NCBI RefSeq assembly: GCF_016839145.1
Contig: NZ_CP069303.1
Coordinates: forward strand, 1,922,001-1,986,000
Source: Shinella sp. PSBB067
GTDB lineage: Bacteria; Pseudomonadota; Alphaproteobacteria; Rhizobiales; Rhizobiaceae
Direction of reading: 5' to 3'
DNA length: 64,000 nucleotides
Shown: piece by piece, positions 1 to 8,297 of the stretch
How positions within the stretch are numbered: the first letter of the stretch is position 1
Layout of the letters: each line of letters opens with the position of its first letter
Made by a program: the position numbers and the translations under genes
Notes under the pieces: generated by a model
Database searches by the model: none
What the model was told of the DNA's origin: nothing
What the model saw: the letters and a program-made list of their open reading frames with translations, nothing else

Positions 1-926
1 TTCGCGGATCGGGCGCGCGGATTGACCGCGCTCTCCTCGTCGCTGGCCGCCACCATAGGGCGCCCGACTGGTGCGAAGGTTGCGGCCCTGTCGTGAACCT
101 CCGGCAGGTGGCGCGAGCCCGCCGCCTTGCCGGAGCGATCCTGGAAGAATTTCTTGACGATGCGGTCTTCAAGCGAATGGAAGCTGACGACCACCAGCCG
201 GCCGCCCGGCTTGAGGGCGCGCTCGGCGGCGATCAGCGCACGGGCAAGCTCGCCGAGCTCGTCGTTGACGAAGACGCGCAGCGCCTGGAAGACGCGCGTC
301 GCCGGATGGATCTTGTCCTTGGCCTTGCGCGGCGTCGTCAGTTCGATGAGGTTGGCGAGCTGGCGCGTCGTGGTGAAGGGCTCCTTCTCGCGCGCCTTCT
401 CGATGGCGCGCGCGATGCGGCCGGCCTGCTTCTCCTCGCCGAGGAAGCCGAAGATGCGGATGAGGTCGGAGACTTTCGCGCGGTTCACCACATCGGCCGC
501 CGAAACGCCGGACGCGGACATGCGCATGTCGAGCGGCCCGTTCTTCTGGAAGGAGAAGCCGCGCTCGGCCTCGTCGATCTGCATGGAGGAAACGCCGATA
601 TCGAGCACGACGCCGTCGAGCCCGCCCGCGGGCGCATAACGCGCAAGATCGGAAAAGCGCGAATGGATGAGCGTGAGCCGGCCGCCGGAGGCCTCTGCCA
701 GCCCCTGCCCGGCGGCAATGGCCGTCGGATCGCGGTCGAGGCCGATGACGTTGGCCCCCTCGGCAAGGATCGCGGAGGTGTAGCCGCCTGCCCCAAAAGT
801 GCCGTCGAGGACGACCTGACCGGGCTTGGGTGCGAGTGCCTCGATGACCTCGGAGAGAAGAACCGGAATGTGACGGACCGATCCGCCATCGGCATCAGAA
901 GAACCTCCGCCAAGATCCGCCGCCAT
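1..926 (-). CDS. rsmH: 16S rRNA (cytosine1402-N4)-methyltransferase RsmH, C-terminus cut by window edge
   Basis: RsmH (MraW) uses SAM to methylate N4 of C1402 in the 16S rRNA decoding centre. The frame opens with ATG at 926, 14 bases after the mraZ stop, and stays open to base 1. The SAM-binding motif [10 protein letters not shown] is at residues 41-50, preceded by HIPVLLSEV, which is typical of the family. The last visible codons read NPRARSA, the conserved tail found shortly before the family C-terminus, so only a few dozen residues are missing. Order mraZ-rsmH is the normal start of the dcw cluster, and ftsL/ftsI would be expected beyond the left edge. Confidence 0.95.
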   Translation of the reverse strand, partial: MAADLGGGSSDADGGSVRHIPVLLSEVIEALAPKPGQVVLDGTFGAGGYTSAILAEGANVIGLDRDPTAIAAGQGLAEASGGRLTLIHSRFSDLARYAPAGGLDGVVLDIGVSSMQIDEAERGFSFQKNGPLDMRMSASGVSAADVVNRAKVSDLIRIFGFLGEEKQAGRIARAIEKAREKEPFTTTRQLANLIELTTPRKAKDKIHPATRVFQALRVFVNDELGELARALIAAERALKPGGRLVVVSFHSLEDRIVKKFFQDRSGKAAGSRHLPEVHDRAATFAPVGRPMVAASDEESAVNPRARSA

Positions 927-940
927 TCCGATTCTCCGTC

Positions 941-1381
941 CTACCCCGAGCCCAGACCTCGCGTCCTGAACTCTTCCCGGGCCGCCGCCTGCGTGGCTTG
1001 AAATGTCTGCGGCGCCCAGAGCTGAAAATGATCCGCCCGACCGACAAAGGTCACCTCCGCGGTGATGCCCGTATAGTCCCGGATGAAATCCGTGACCGGC
1101 AGGCGCCCCTCCGAATCGAGCTTCATGAAGACGCCGCCCCCGTGAATGAGGAGCGACATCCGGTTGGCCATCGGCGAAAAGGCATCCTCGCTGGCGATCT
1201 GGCGCTCGAAACGATCGAGCAGATCCAGCCCGCCGACGCTGATCGCCGGAAACATGAAATCCTGGAAGCAGTAAAGTTCCCGGATGTCGCGCTGCGACAG
1301 GACGGTGCGGAACGCCGAAGGAACGGAAACCCTCCCCTTGGCATCCACCCTGTTCGTCGCATTCGACAGGAACCGGTTCAT
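941..1381 (-). CDS. mraZ: Transcriptional regulator MraZ
   Basis: MraZ is a double AbrB/SpoVT-fold DNA-binding protein that represses the division and cell-wall cluster that it heads. The 146-residue product carries the two family motifs, [13 protein letters not shown] at residues 13-25 and [13 protein letters not shown] near residue 95. I chose the ATG at 1381, which gives the usual [11 protein letters not shown] start; an upstream in-frame start at 1414 would add 11 residues without family support. It is followed directly by rsmH. A four-box operator matching the known MraZ target lies over a promoter 180-214 bases upstream, which implies autoregulation and a leader of about 170 bases. Confidence 0.95.
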   Translation of the reverse strand: MNRFLSNATNRVDAKGRVSVPSAFRTVLSQRDIRELYCFQDFMFPAISVGGLDLLDRFERQIASEDAFSPMANRMSLLIHGGGVFMKLDSEGRLPVTDFIRDYTGITAEVTFVGRADHFQLWAPQTFQATQAAAREEFRTRGLGSG

Positions 1382-1560
1382 GACGCGATACAGCCGCTTC
1401 CAAAGCCGGAGCACGGTGCATCCACCCCGGCGTTACCAACACAACACAACGCGCACGAACCGGCCATGATGCAGCGCATGCGCGCCGCACCGTCCCCAGC
1501 CGGTTTGCCTCAAAGCTTTGCGATGAACGGACGCTCATGCGTCCTCGTGCAGTGTGATTT

Positions 1561-1595
1561 TGGGATACCATGGGACCATATGGGCGTCAATGGGA
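1561..1595 (-). promoter_or_regulatory. MraZ operator array overlapping the mraZ promoter
   Basis: Four direct copies of TGGGN (TGGGA, TGGGA, TGGGC, TGGGA on the plus strand) begin at 1561, 1571, 1581 and 1591, an exact 10-base period. Three such boxes with 5-base spacers are the known MraZ target in E. coli. Reading towards mraZ, a -35-like TTGACG (1590-1585) and a -10-like TATCCC (1567-1562) are separated by 17 bases, so bound MraZ would cover the promoter. The boxes and period are visible; the promoter assignment is inferred. Confidence 0.75.
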
Positions 1596-1803
1596 AGAGA
1601 CCTCATTCCCCCTACTCAGACCGTCAAACGTTTATAAGGCGTTAAGTTTAACAAAAGGTTAGGAATGCCGCCGCAAGGCCTTGTATTTGCTGGCGCTGAA
1701 ACAGCGCCGGCGTGTATTCGCGCGCGTGACAAGGCATGCGCGAACCCCAGGGAATTCAATACCTTGGGCGAAGCGGGAAAAAATCGTCCCGGAAGGAGGG
1801 ATT
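1596..1803. other. Spacer between mraZ promoter and rnpB, no gene seen
   Basis: Together with 1382-1560 (the mraZ leader) this is a stretch of about 420 bases without a coding sequence. Frames that cross it have no family resemblance and overlap rnpB. On the minus strand just past the rnpB 3' end there is a T-run (plus-strand A-run near 1778-1783) flanked by CGGGA/TCCCG, a weak candidate terminator for rnpB. Confidence 0.4.
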
Positions 1804-1804
1804 T

Positions 1805-2202
1805 TGCCAGTTGGCCTGTAAGCCGGGTTCTGTATGGCTCCGGCTTTCGCCGGAACGTGGCAGCCATTCATCTGGGACCGGACTTGCGCCAGGCCTCGTG
1901 CAACCCACCCGGATGACCGGCCCGGAAACGGGCTGGACCGCTTGCGCGGCCCGCGTCATCCCTATTCGGTTTTGCTCCCGGTGGGGTTTACCGTGCCGGT
2001 CCTGTCGCCAGGACCGCGGTGGGCTCTTACCCCACCCTTTCACCCTTACCTTCCAAGGAAGGCGGTTTGCTTTCTGTGGCACTTTCCCTGGGGTCGCCCC
2101 CGCCGGACGTTATCCGGCACCGTGTTTCCGTGGAGCCCGGACTTTCCTCACCCTGCGGCCTTTCGACCCTTGCAAGGCGCGGCTGCCCGGCCAACTGGCA
2201 AG
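1805..2202 (-). ncRNA. rnpB: RNase P RNA (bacterial class A)
   Basis: Catalytic RNA of RNase P, which removes 5' leaders from pre-tRNA. On the minus strand the hallmarks occur in order: the 5' P1 strand GCCAGTTGGCC (2199-2189), the P4 block GAGGAAAGTCCGGGCTCC, the AGGGTGAAAGGGTG region, AGATGAATGGCTGCC, and the 3' block ACAGAACCCGGCTTA ending in GGCCAACTGGC (1816-1806), which pairs with the 5' strand. About 400 nt, as usual for rhizobia. Exact ends are estimated from the P1 helix. Its promoter must overlap the end of the neighbouring FAD gene. Confidence 0.96.
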
Positions 2203-2239
2203 GGCTGACTAGCCGATACCGGATGGAAACACCAGAGGC

Positions 2240-3421
2240 TCAGCGGAAATGAACGGCAAAATCCGTGGCATAGTCCGGCTCGTCCAGCCGGCCGCGAATC
2301 AGAAGGTCCGCGCCGATGCGGCCGATCTCGTCGGAACTCTTGGCCGCCGCCCCGTTGCCGCCGGTCAGGAGCGCGACGCGCTCGCCGCCGACGAAGCCTG
2401 CATAGGGATAGCCGTGCGCGGTGTAGGTCGTCACGCAGGGCGCGGACAAAAGGCGCACCGGGGCGAGCTGCGGAATGGAGCGGGCCAAAAGCCGCTTGAG
2501 ATGGGTAATGGCGTTCGCATCGCCCTGCCCGCGGAACCAGTCGACGATCGCCGGCTCCTCGGCGATTTCTATATCCGTCGGATCACCGCCGATCTTGAGA
2601 TAGGCATGCCCGTCCGGATAGACGATGGGCGGCAGGAAATAGAAGTGTTCGGCTGGATCGGCGCTTTCGTCGATCCAGGACGGCATTCCGGCAAAGGCCT
2701 TCGCCTGCTCCGGCGAAAGCTGCGCCAGCACGACAGTCCGCGCCTTGACGATCAGCGCCGGCACCCGGGGCAGCAGCCCCGGCGCTCGCGAAAACCCGCC
2801 GGTCGCGACCAGCACGCGCCCGCCCGTGACGGCTTCGCCCGACCGCAGCATCACCGACGCACGGCCGCCCTCTTCGGTCACGGAAATCGCATCGTCGGAA
2901 ATGCAAACGCCGCCCGCCTTCTCCATGCAGGCGACCTGCGCCGCGACCAGCTTGCGCGGGTCGATGTAGCCGGCGCCCTTCGCTTCGAAGACGCCCGCCG
3001 AACGCTCCGGCAGCGAGAACCATGGAAAATGCGCACGCAATTCGGCCCGGTCCAGCAGCGGCGCGTCGAGGCCGTGGCGCGCCGCGACCGCCGCAACGGA
3101 AGAGACGAACTCCCCATCCGCATGGCCGCTGATCAGGCACCCCGTCTCGCCATAGAAGGCGATGCCGCTCTCTTTCTCGATCTCGCGGTATCGGGCGATG
3201 GAGCGGTTGGCGAGCAGCGCCCAGTCGCGATCCTGGTCGATCGTGCGGGTGATGCGGCCGCTGTCGTAGTGGCTGGCGAAGACGCCGTCATGCGCCGTCC
3301 AGTCCGCCGGCTCGCCCCGGCCGACGAGCGCCACCGAGGCGCCCGTTTGCGAAAGGTGCCGCGCCGCGGCCGCCCCCATCATGCCCCTGCCCACCACGAC
3401 GAAATCGAAATGCCGAACCAT
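2240..3421 (-). CDS. FAD-dependent amine/amino-acid oxidase (DAO family)
   Basis: A 393-residue flavoprotein of the D-amino-acid oxidase/sarcosine-oxidase superfamily. The dinucleotide-binding motif GRGMMG is at residues 11-16 in a VVVGxGxxG strand-turn-helix, and a second FAD-contacting segment (RVLVATGGFSRAPG) lies mid-protein. The size fits monomeric N-methyl-amino-acid oxidases, which oxidise a secondary amine to imine and release H2O2. The start ATG has a good ribosome site (GAGGGTGAGGC). It stands alone between rnpB and a lytic transglycosylase, so the substrate cannot be inferred from context. Confidence 0.8.
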   Translation of the reverse strand: MVRHFDFVVVGRGMMGAAAARHLSQTGASVALVGRGEPADWTAHDGVFASHYDSGRITRTIDQDRDWALLANRSIARYREIEKESGIAFYGETGCLISGHADGEFVSSVAAVAARHGLDAPLLDRAELRAHFPWFSLPERSAGVFEAKGAGYIDPRKLVAAQVACMEKAGGVCISDDAISVTEEGGRASVMLRSGEAVTGGRVLVATGGFSRAPGLLPRVPALIVKARTVVLAQLSPEQAKAFAGMPSWIDESADPAEHFYFLPPIVYPDGHAYLKIGGDPTDIEIAEEPAIVDWFRGQGDANAITHLKRLLARSIPQLAPVRLLSAPCVTTYTAHGYPYAGFVGGERVALLTGGNGAAAKSSDEIGRIGADLLIRGRLDEPDYATDFAVHFR

Positions 3422-3495
3422 GCCTCACCCTCATCTTCGGCAATGGCATAGCATGGCGACGGCGCGATTCCAGCCGTGAAAAGTCGTCGCGGGCG

Positions 3496-4146
3496 TCAGT
3501 CGATGTAGCTCTGCACCTTGCCGCAGTAACGCTTGGAAACCGGGTTCATGCGCTTGGCGCCGTGGCCGGCATTGTACTTGAGGATGGTGCCGCAGGTCGT
3601 GCCGCCGCCGAGGTCATGCGCCATGGCGAGGTACTTCATGCCGAACTTGATGTTCGTCTCCGGATCGTAGAGCCCCTTTGCGCCGCCGCGATAGCCCATC
3701 ATGCGCGCCGTCGCCGGCTTGATCTGCATGAGGCCGATCTCGCCGGCGCTGCCGCGGGCCCGCGGATTGAAGTTGCTCTCGACGCGGACGACGGCATGGG
3801 CGAGATCGACCGGCACGCCGTAGGTCTTGGCATAGGTCTGGATGAGGCTGGAATAGCTCGCCGCCTGAACGCCGGTCTTCAGCGGGTTCTCCGCCTTGGG
3901 GTAGCCGGTCGTGCTCCTGAAGGTCTTCAACTGGCCGACGACGACGCCCTCCTTGTCGATGACGGTCGCGCGCTTGTTGCGCTTGCCCGACGCTTTCGCC
4001 GCCTTCCCCTTGCTCTCGGCCTTCGCCGTCGTGGCCGGCTTCGCCGCGGGGCCGCGGTAGTCGCCGGATGCGGCATGCGCCATGCCGGCGGAAAAAACGG
4101 ACGCGCAAAGGCAGGCCGCGCTGATGGCAGCAAGAAGTCTTCTCAT
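3496..4146 (-). CDS. Secreted lytic transglycosylase (SLT domain)
   Basis: A 216-residue periplasmic peptidoglycan lytic transglycosylase. The N-terminus is a signal peptide (about residues 1-25, ending AGMAHA), followed by a Lys/Ala-rich linker (35-62) and a C-terminal SLT lysozyme-like domain (about 110-216). The catalytic Glu is E123 in RVESNFNP, followed by the family's GLMQIKPATA motif. It has no peptidoglycan-binding domain. It lies upstream of the amidase at 4371-5135 on the same strand but with a 224-base gap, so it probably has its own transcript. Confidence 0.88.
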   Translation of the reverse strand: MRRLLAAISAACLCASVFSAGMAHAASGDYRGPAAKPATTAKAESKGKAAKASGKRNKRATVIDKEGVVVGQLKTFRSTTGYPKAENPLKTGVQAASYSSLIQTYAKTYGVPVDLAHAVVRVESNFNPRARGSAGEIGLMQIKPATARMMGYRGGAKGLYDPETNIKFGMKYLAMAHDLGGGTTCGTILKYNAGHGAKRMNPVSKRYCGKVQSYID

Positions 4147-4370
4147 CTATTTCCAGTCTCCAAAAGGCGCAAAGGCAGTGCCTTGGCGGCGGCTACGGAG
4201 GCCGCGCGCCTTGCGCAAACGTCTCGATCCTTGTTGATAGCGACCAGGCCCTGACCGCTTGCTGCGCTGCAGTGAACGCAGCCGGAAAGAACATCCCCAA
4301 TCGGGTCAGGATGTGGCGAAGCGGTAAACTTCTGTTACAGCCTGCAATATTCGAATATAAGAACGGGCTT

Positions 4371-5135
4371 TCAGGCCGCCAGCCGCGGCAAAGCCGACAG
4401 CAGCCGGTGCAGCGTGTCGATGGTCGAAAAGTCGGCGATGCCGTCGACCCGCTCCGGCCGGAAATGACGCTGGAAGGCGGCCACCGCTCCCTCCGTCTTT
4501 TCCGTGTAAATCCCGTCGATTTCAGTGCCATAGCCGTAGAGCGACAGCATGGATTGCAGCGCCTCAACCGGCTGGCCCGCATCCCCCCTCTGGAAGAAGC
4601 GTCCGCCGGCGATCGGCGTCGGCTCGACCCAGTGCCCCACGCCCGCGGCATGAAGGGCCCCCCACGGGAACTTTTCACCCGGATCGACCTTGCGAATCGG
4701 CGCCACGTCGCTGTGCGCGAGCACCCGCTCGGGGGCAATTCCCCACCTTCTGCCACAATCGAGACAAAGTTCGACGACCGCCCGGATCTGTGCGTCCGGA
4801 AAATCCGGCAGCCCGCCGGGGTGCCCGGCATTGGCGATCTCGATGCCGATGGAGGCCGAGTTGATGTCGCTCTCGCCCTTCCAGAAGCTCTTGCCGGCGT
4901 GCCAGGCACGGTCCGCCTCGCGCACGAGCTGCTCGACGCGGCCGTCCTCGTGCACGAAGTAATGACAGGAAACCTCGCTTTCCGGCGCGCAAAGCCATGT
5001 CAGCGCGCCTTCGGCCGTTTCCATGCCGGTATAGTGCAGGAGGATGATGTCGGGAGAGCGCCCGCCCGCCCGCGCGCCGAAATTCGGCGACGGCGCGGCC
5101 GAGGCGCCGGAATAGTCACATGTGAATGCGCTCAT
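4371..5135 (-). CDS. N-acetylmuramoyl-L-alanine amidase with peptidoglycan-binding domain (AmiD-like)
   Basis: A 254-residue zinc amidase of the AmpD/AmiD (Amidase_2) family, cleaving the MurNAc-L-Ala bond. Expected Zn ligands are H34 (LLHYTG), H141 (AHSDVAP) and the Asp of DPG (D151). A PG_binding_1 module spans about 184-226. There is no obvious signal peptide, so it could act on recycled anhydro-muropeptides in the cytoplasm, although the binding module argues for a wall substrate. Its ATG overlaps the stop of the upstream DnaJ-type gene (ATGA at 5135-5132), so the two are translationally coupled. Confidence 0.88.
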   Translation of the reverse strand: MSAFTCDYSGASAAPSPNFGARAGGRSPDIILLHYTGMETAEGALTWLCAPESEVSCHYFVHEDGRVEQLVREADRAWHAGKSFWKGESDINSASIGIEIANAGHPGGLPDFPDAQIRAVVELCLDCGRRWGIAPERVLAHSDVAPIRKVDPGEKFPWGALHAAGVGHWVEPTPIAGGRFFQRGDAGQPVEALQSMLSLYGYGTEIDGIYTEKTEGAVAAFQRHFRPERVDGIADFSTIDTLHRLLSALPRLAA

Positions 5136-5872
5136 GCAGCGCAGCGTTCCTTCTCGATCGCCTCATAGGCAGCGTTGAGCGCGGCCATGCGGTCGTTCGC
5201 GATCTGATGGAACTCGGCCGGCACGCCACGCGCCACCAGCCTATCAGGATGGTTCTCGGAGGCAAGCACCCGGTAGCGCTTGCGGATCTCGGAAAAATCG
5301 TCGCTGGGCTTGACGCCGAGCACCTTGTAGGGGTCGCGGCCGCTGATATGGACATGGCGCGCCGTGATCTGCTCGAAGCGCTCCTCGGCCATGCCGAAGA
5401 TTTCCGCGACGCGCAGCAGGAAGGCCATCTCGTTTTCGTGGATCAGCCCGTCCGCCTTGGCGATGTGGAACAGGCCGTCGACGATGTCCTCGAGGATCGG
5501 GCAGTTCTTCTCGCAGGAGACGCACAGCGCCTTCATCTTCTCCGCATAGGCCTCGTAGCCCGCGACATCCTGCCGCGCGAGGTTGTAGAGCCGGGCGACA
5601 TTGGCCGCCTGGTTGTCGGGATACTTGAAGATGTCCTTGAAGGCATCGACCTCCGCGGTCGTCACGATGCCGTCCGCCTTCGCCATCTTGGCGGAAAGCG
5701 CGATCATCGCGACGGAGAAGGCCACCTGCCGGCGCGTTTCCGGGTCGCCCTCGAAGAGCGTGCGCACGGCCTCGACCACGCCGGACAGCGCATTGCTGGC
5801 GGCATCGGAAACCATGCCGACGAGGCGATCCCATACGGCACTGATGAAGCAAGTCGGCGAATTCTGGAACAT
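5132..5872 (-). CDS. DjlA-like co-chaperone (TerB plus J domain)
   Basis: A 246-residue cytosolic protein. A TerB-like helical domain covers about residues 45-165 and a C-terminal J domain about 180-245 with the diagnostic HPD at 208-210, which stimulates DnaK ATPase. I chose the ATG at 5872; a longer frame back to 6016 adds a stretch without family resemblance. It is the first gene of a two-gene unit with the amidase (4-base overlap), an arrangement common in rhizobia. A Cys-rich segment (CVSCEKNC, about 117-124) sits in the TerB domain. Confidence 0.85.
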   Translation of the reverse strand: MFQNSPTCFISAVWDRLVGMVSDAASNALSGVVEAVRTLFEGDPETRRQVAFSVAMIALSAKMAKADGIVTTAEVDAFKDIFKYPDNQAANVARLYNLARQDVAGYEAYAEKMKALCVSCEKNCPILEDIVDGLFHIAKADGLIHENEMAFLLRVAEIFGMAEERFEQITARHVHISGRDPYKVLGVKPSDDFSEIRKRYRVLASENHPDRLVARGVPAEFHQIANDRMAALNAAYEAIEKERCAA

Positions 5873-6068
5873 AAGGTGATCTTGAGCAGACAATTGCAGG
5901 GAAAGCAAGGCAGGAGGCACGAGGATGACAAAATTTTGATGCCCCTCATTAAGTGGATGCATCCAATTTTCGCCGAGCGGATTCCAGCCTGTCCGGTACG
6001 AGGGACAATCCGTCACAGAGCGCGGATAAGTTCGCCGCGCCGTTTCCCTTGAGGGGATTCTGCGCTAG

Positions 6069-6112
6069 GAGCAACACCAGCAAAAGTGCGAAGCGGTTTT
6101 GCCGGAGTTTCG
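6069..6112 (+). repeat. Palindromic intergenic repeat, family 3 (copy 1)
   Basis: The block GAGCAACACCAGCAAAAGTG followed by CGAAGCGGTTTTGCCGGAG closely matches the reverse complement of 55752-55799. Both share the skeleton GAGCAA..CCAGCAAAAGTG.GAAG.GG.TTTGC..CCGGA. It lies in the 5' region of pfp, 47 bases before its ATG. Elements of this type occur widely between genes in rhizobia. Confidence 0.6.
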
Positions 6113-6158
6113 GGACCGGACGCGCACTTTCCAGACGTGCTGAAGCCGAGGAGGAAAC

Positions 6159-7373
6159 ATGGCCAAGCAGAAAGTCGCAATGCTGACAGCCGGCGGGCTC
6201 GCGCCCTGCCTGTCGTCCGCCGTCGGAGGCCTGATCGAGCGCTACAGCGACATCGCACCGGACATCGAGCTCGTCGCCTACCGCTCCGGCTACCAAGGCC
6301 TCCTGCTCGCCGACCGGATCGACGTCACGAAGGAGATGCGCGAGAAGGCGCCCCTCCTCCACCGCTACGGCGGCTCGCCCATCGGCAACAGCCGCGTGAA
6401 GCTGACGAACGCCGCCGACTGCGTGAAGCGCGGTCTCGTCAAGGAAGGCGACAACCCGCTGCGGGTCGCGGCCGAGCGCCTCGCCAAGGACGGCATCACG
6501 ATCCTGCACACGATCGGCGGCGACGACACCAACACGACGGCGGCCGACCTTGCCGCCTATCTCGGCGCCAACGGCTACGACCTGACCGTCGTCGGCCTGC
6601 CGAAGACGGTCGACAACGACGTCGTGCCGATCCGCCAGTCGCTCGGCGCCTGGACGGCGGCCGAGGTCGGCGCCGGCTTCTTCGACCACGTCAGCAACGA
6701 GCAGAGCGCAGCGCCCCGCACCCTCGTCGTGCACGAGGTGATGGGCCGCCACTGCGGCTGGCTCACCGCCGCCACGGCCCGCGCCTATATCCAGAAGACC
6801 AGCGGCAACGAATATGTCGAGGGCTTCATGATGAACACGCAACTGAAGAACATCGACGGCCTCTACCTGCCCGAGATGGAGTTCAACCTCCAGGCCGAGG
6901 CCGAGCGCCTGAAGGCGGTCATGGACCGCACCGGCTTCGTCACGCTCTTCGTCTCGGAAGGCGCCTGCCTCGACGCCATCGTCGCCGAGCGGGAAGCATC
7001 CGGCGAAACCGTCAAGCGCGACGCCTTCGGCCACGTGAAGATCGACACGATCAATGTCGGCAACTGGTTCTCCAAGCAGTTCGCCGCCCTGCTCGGCGCC
7101 GAGCGCGCCATGGTGCAGAAGTCCGGCTACTACGCCCGCTCCGCCCCGGCCAACCGCGACGACCTGCGCCTCATCCAGAGCATGACCGACCTTGCCGTCG
7201 AGAGCGCGCTCAACAAGGTCTCGGGCGTCACCGGGCACGACGAGGGCCAGGGCGGCAAGCTGCGCACCATCGAGTTCCCGCGCATCAAGGGCGGCAAGCA
7301 CTTCGACACCTCCGCGAAGTGGTTCGGCGAGGTGATGGACGCGATCGGCCAGAAGTGGCGCGCGTCGGCCTGA
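6159..7373 (+). CDS. pfp: Pyrophosphate-dependent 6-phosphofructokinase
   Basis: A 404-residue cytosolic enzyme that reversibly phosphorylates fructose 6-phosphate using PPi. Key motifs are GGDDT (120-124), in which the second Asp replaces the Gly of ATP-dependent enzymes and marks PPi use, PKTVDND (148-154) containing the catalytic Asp, and MGRHCGW near 195-201. The ribosome site AGGAGG is 4 bases before the ATG. It stands alone; a terminator-like hairpin follows at 7412-7444. Confidence 0.93.
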   Translation: MAKQKVAMLTAGGLAPCLSSAVGGLIERYSDIAPDIELVAYRSGYQGLLLADRIDVTKEMREKAPLLHRYGGSPIGNSRVKLTNAADCVKRGLVKEGDNPLRVAAERLAKDGITILHTIGGDDTNTTAADLAAYLGANGYDLTVVGLPKTVDNDVVPIRQSLGAWTAAEVGAGFFDHVSNEQSAAPRTLVVHEVMGRHCGWLTAATARAYIQKTSGNEYVEGFMMNTQLKNIDGLYLPEMEFNLQAEAERLKAVMDRTGFVTLFVSEGACLDAIVAEREASGETVKRDAFGHVKIDTINVGNWFSKQFAALLGAERAMVQKSGYYARSAPANRDDLRLIQSMTDLAVESALNKVSGVTGHDEGQGGKLRTIEFPRIKGGKHFDTSAKWFGEVMDAIGQKWRASA

Positions 7374-7411
7374 TCGCACAGGGCTTGACGCCGAAAATTT
7401 GCAATGGCTTG

Positions 7412-7444
7412 CTCCCCGGATCGACCGCCGCTCCGGGGAGTTTT
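7412..7444 (+). terminator. Terminator-like hairpin whose 3' arm is the next gene's Shine-Dalgarno
   Basis: CTCCCCGG (7412-7419) pairs with CCGGGGAG (7433-7440) and is followed by TTTT, so it can terminate pfp transcription. The 3' arm GGGGAG is also the only ribosome site for the LysE gene whose ATG is at 7446, so folding would hide it. Confidence 0.65.
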
Positions 7445-7445
7445 C

Positions 7446-8075
7446 ATGTCCTTCGACCACTGGCTGGCCTTTGCCGCCGCATCCGCCGTCATGCTCGCCA
7501 TTCCGGGGCCGACGATCCTCCTCGTGATCTCCTATGCGCTCGGCCACGGCCGGCGGACCGCAGGCGCGACGGTCGCGGGCGTCGCACTCGGCGACTTCAC
7601 CGCCATGACCGCCTCCATGCTCGGCCTCGGCGCCCTGCTCGCCGCCTCGGCGTCGATCTTCACCGTCCTGAAATGGGTGGGCGCGGCCTATCTCGTCTGG
7701 CTCGGCATCAAGCTCTGGCGCGCGCCCGTCGCGGCAAGCGCGGAGGGCGAGGCCCCGGCGGAGGAGAGGCCCGCGCGCATCTTCGCCCACGCCTATGTCG
7801 TCACGGCGCTGAACCCCAAGAGCATCGTCTTCTTCGTCGCCTTCCTGCCGCAGTTTCTTGACCTCTCGCAGCCGGTCCTGCCGCAGATGGTGATCTTCGA
7901 GGCGACCTTCCTCGTCCTCGCGACGCTGAACGCCTTTTCCTATGCGCTGCTCGCCTCCGCCGCCCGCAAGACGATCCGCAAACCCTCGGTCCAGAAGGTC
8001 GTCAACCGCACCGGCGGAACGCTTCTGATAAGCGCCGGACTGCTCACGGCGGGCCTGCGCAGGGCGGCAGCCTGA
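7446..8075 (+). CDS. LysE/RhtB-family exporter
   Basis: A 209-residue inner-membrane protein of the LysE translocator family, which exports amino acids or small related metabolites. It begins MSFDHWLAF and has the family N-terminal pattern with the PGP motif (AIPGPTILLV, about residues 17-26), and about six hydrophobic segments. I chose ATG 7446 because an upstream ATG at 7404 would translate through the terminator hairpin. The ribosome site GGGGAG lies in that hairpin. A perfect 7-bp stem (CCTGACG/CGTCAGG, 8071-8087) spans its stop codon. Confidence 0.85.
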   Translation: MSFDHWLAFAAASAVMLAIPGPTILLVISYALGHGRRTAGATVAGVALGDFTAMTASMLGLGALLAASASIFTVLKWVGAAYLVWLGIKLWRAPVAASAEGEAPAEERPARIFAHAYVVTALNPKSIVFFVAFLPQFLDLSQPVLPQMVIFEATFLVLATLNAFSYALLASAARKTIRKPSVQKVVNRTGGTLLISAGLLTAGLRRAAA

Positions 8076-8297
8076 CGCATCGTCAGGCCTGCGGGTTGCC
8101 GCTCGGCGCCTGATCGGCTATGAGCGGGGCACGGCCACGGCCGATTGATTTGCAAAAGCCGTCCTGCGAGCGCGCACCCCTGGGAGCGCCGCATGGCGGA
8201 TACGAGAAGTGGCAGCGCCCTTCGCGCGTCCTCACGGGCGCCGGCGCTGTGGGGCGTTCCGGCGCCCGCACACCCCGGCAAACCGAGAGCGACGACC

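Noticed and set aside
1616-2252. Several small open frames over 1616-2252
   Set aside because: They overlap RNase P RNA and its flanks, whose conserved blocks explain the sequence.
5949-7790. A 613-codon minus-strand frame across pfp and the LysE gene
   Set aside because: Both plus-strand genes are unambiguous; no ribosome site or family motif supports the antisense frame.
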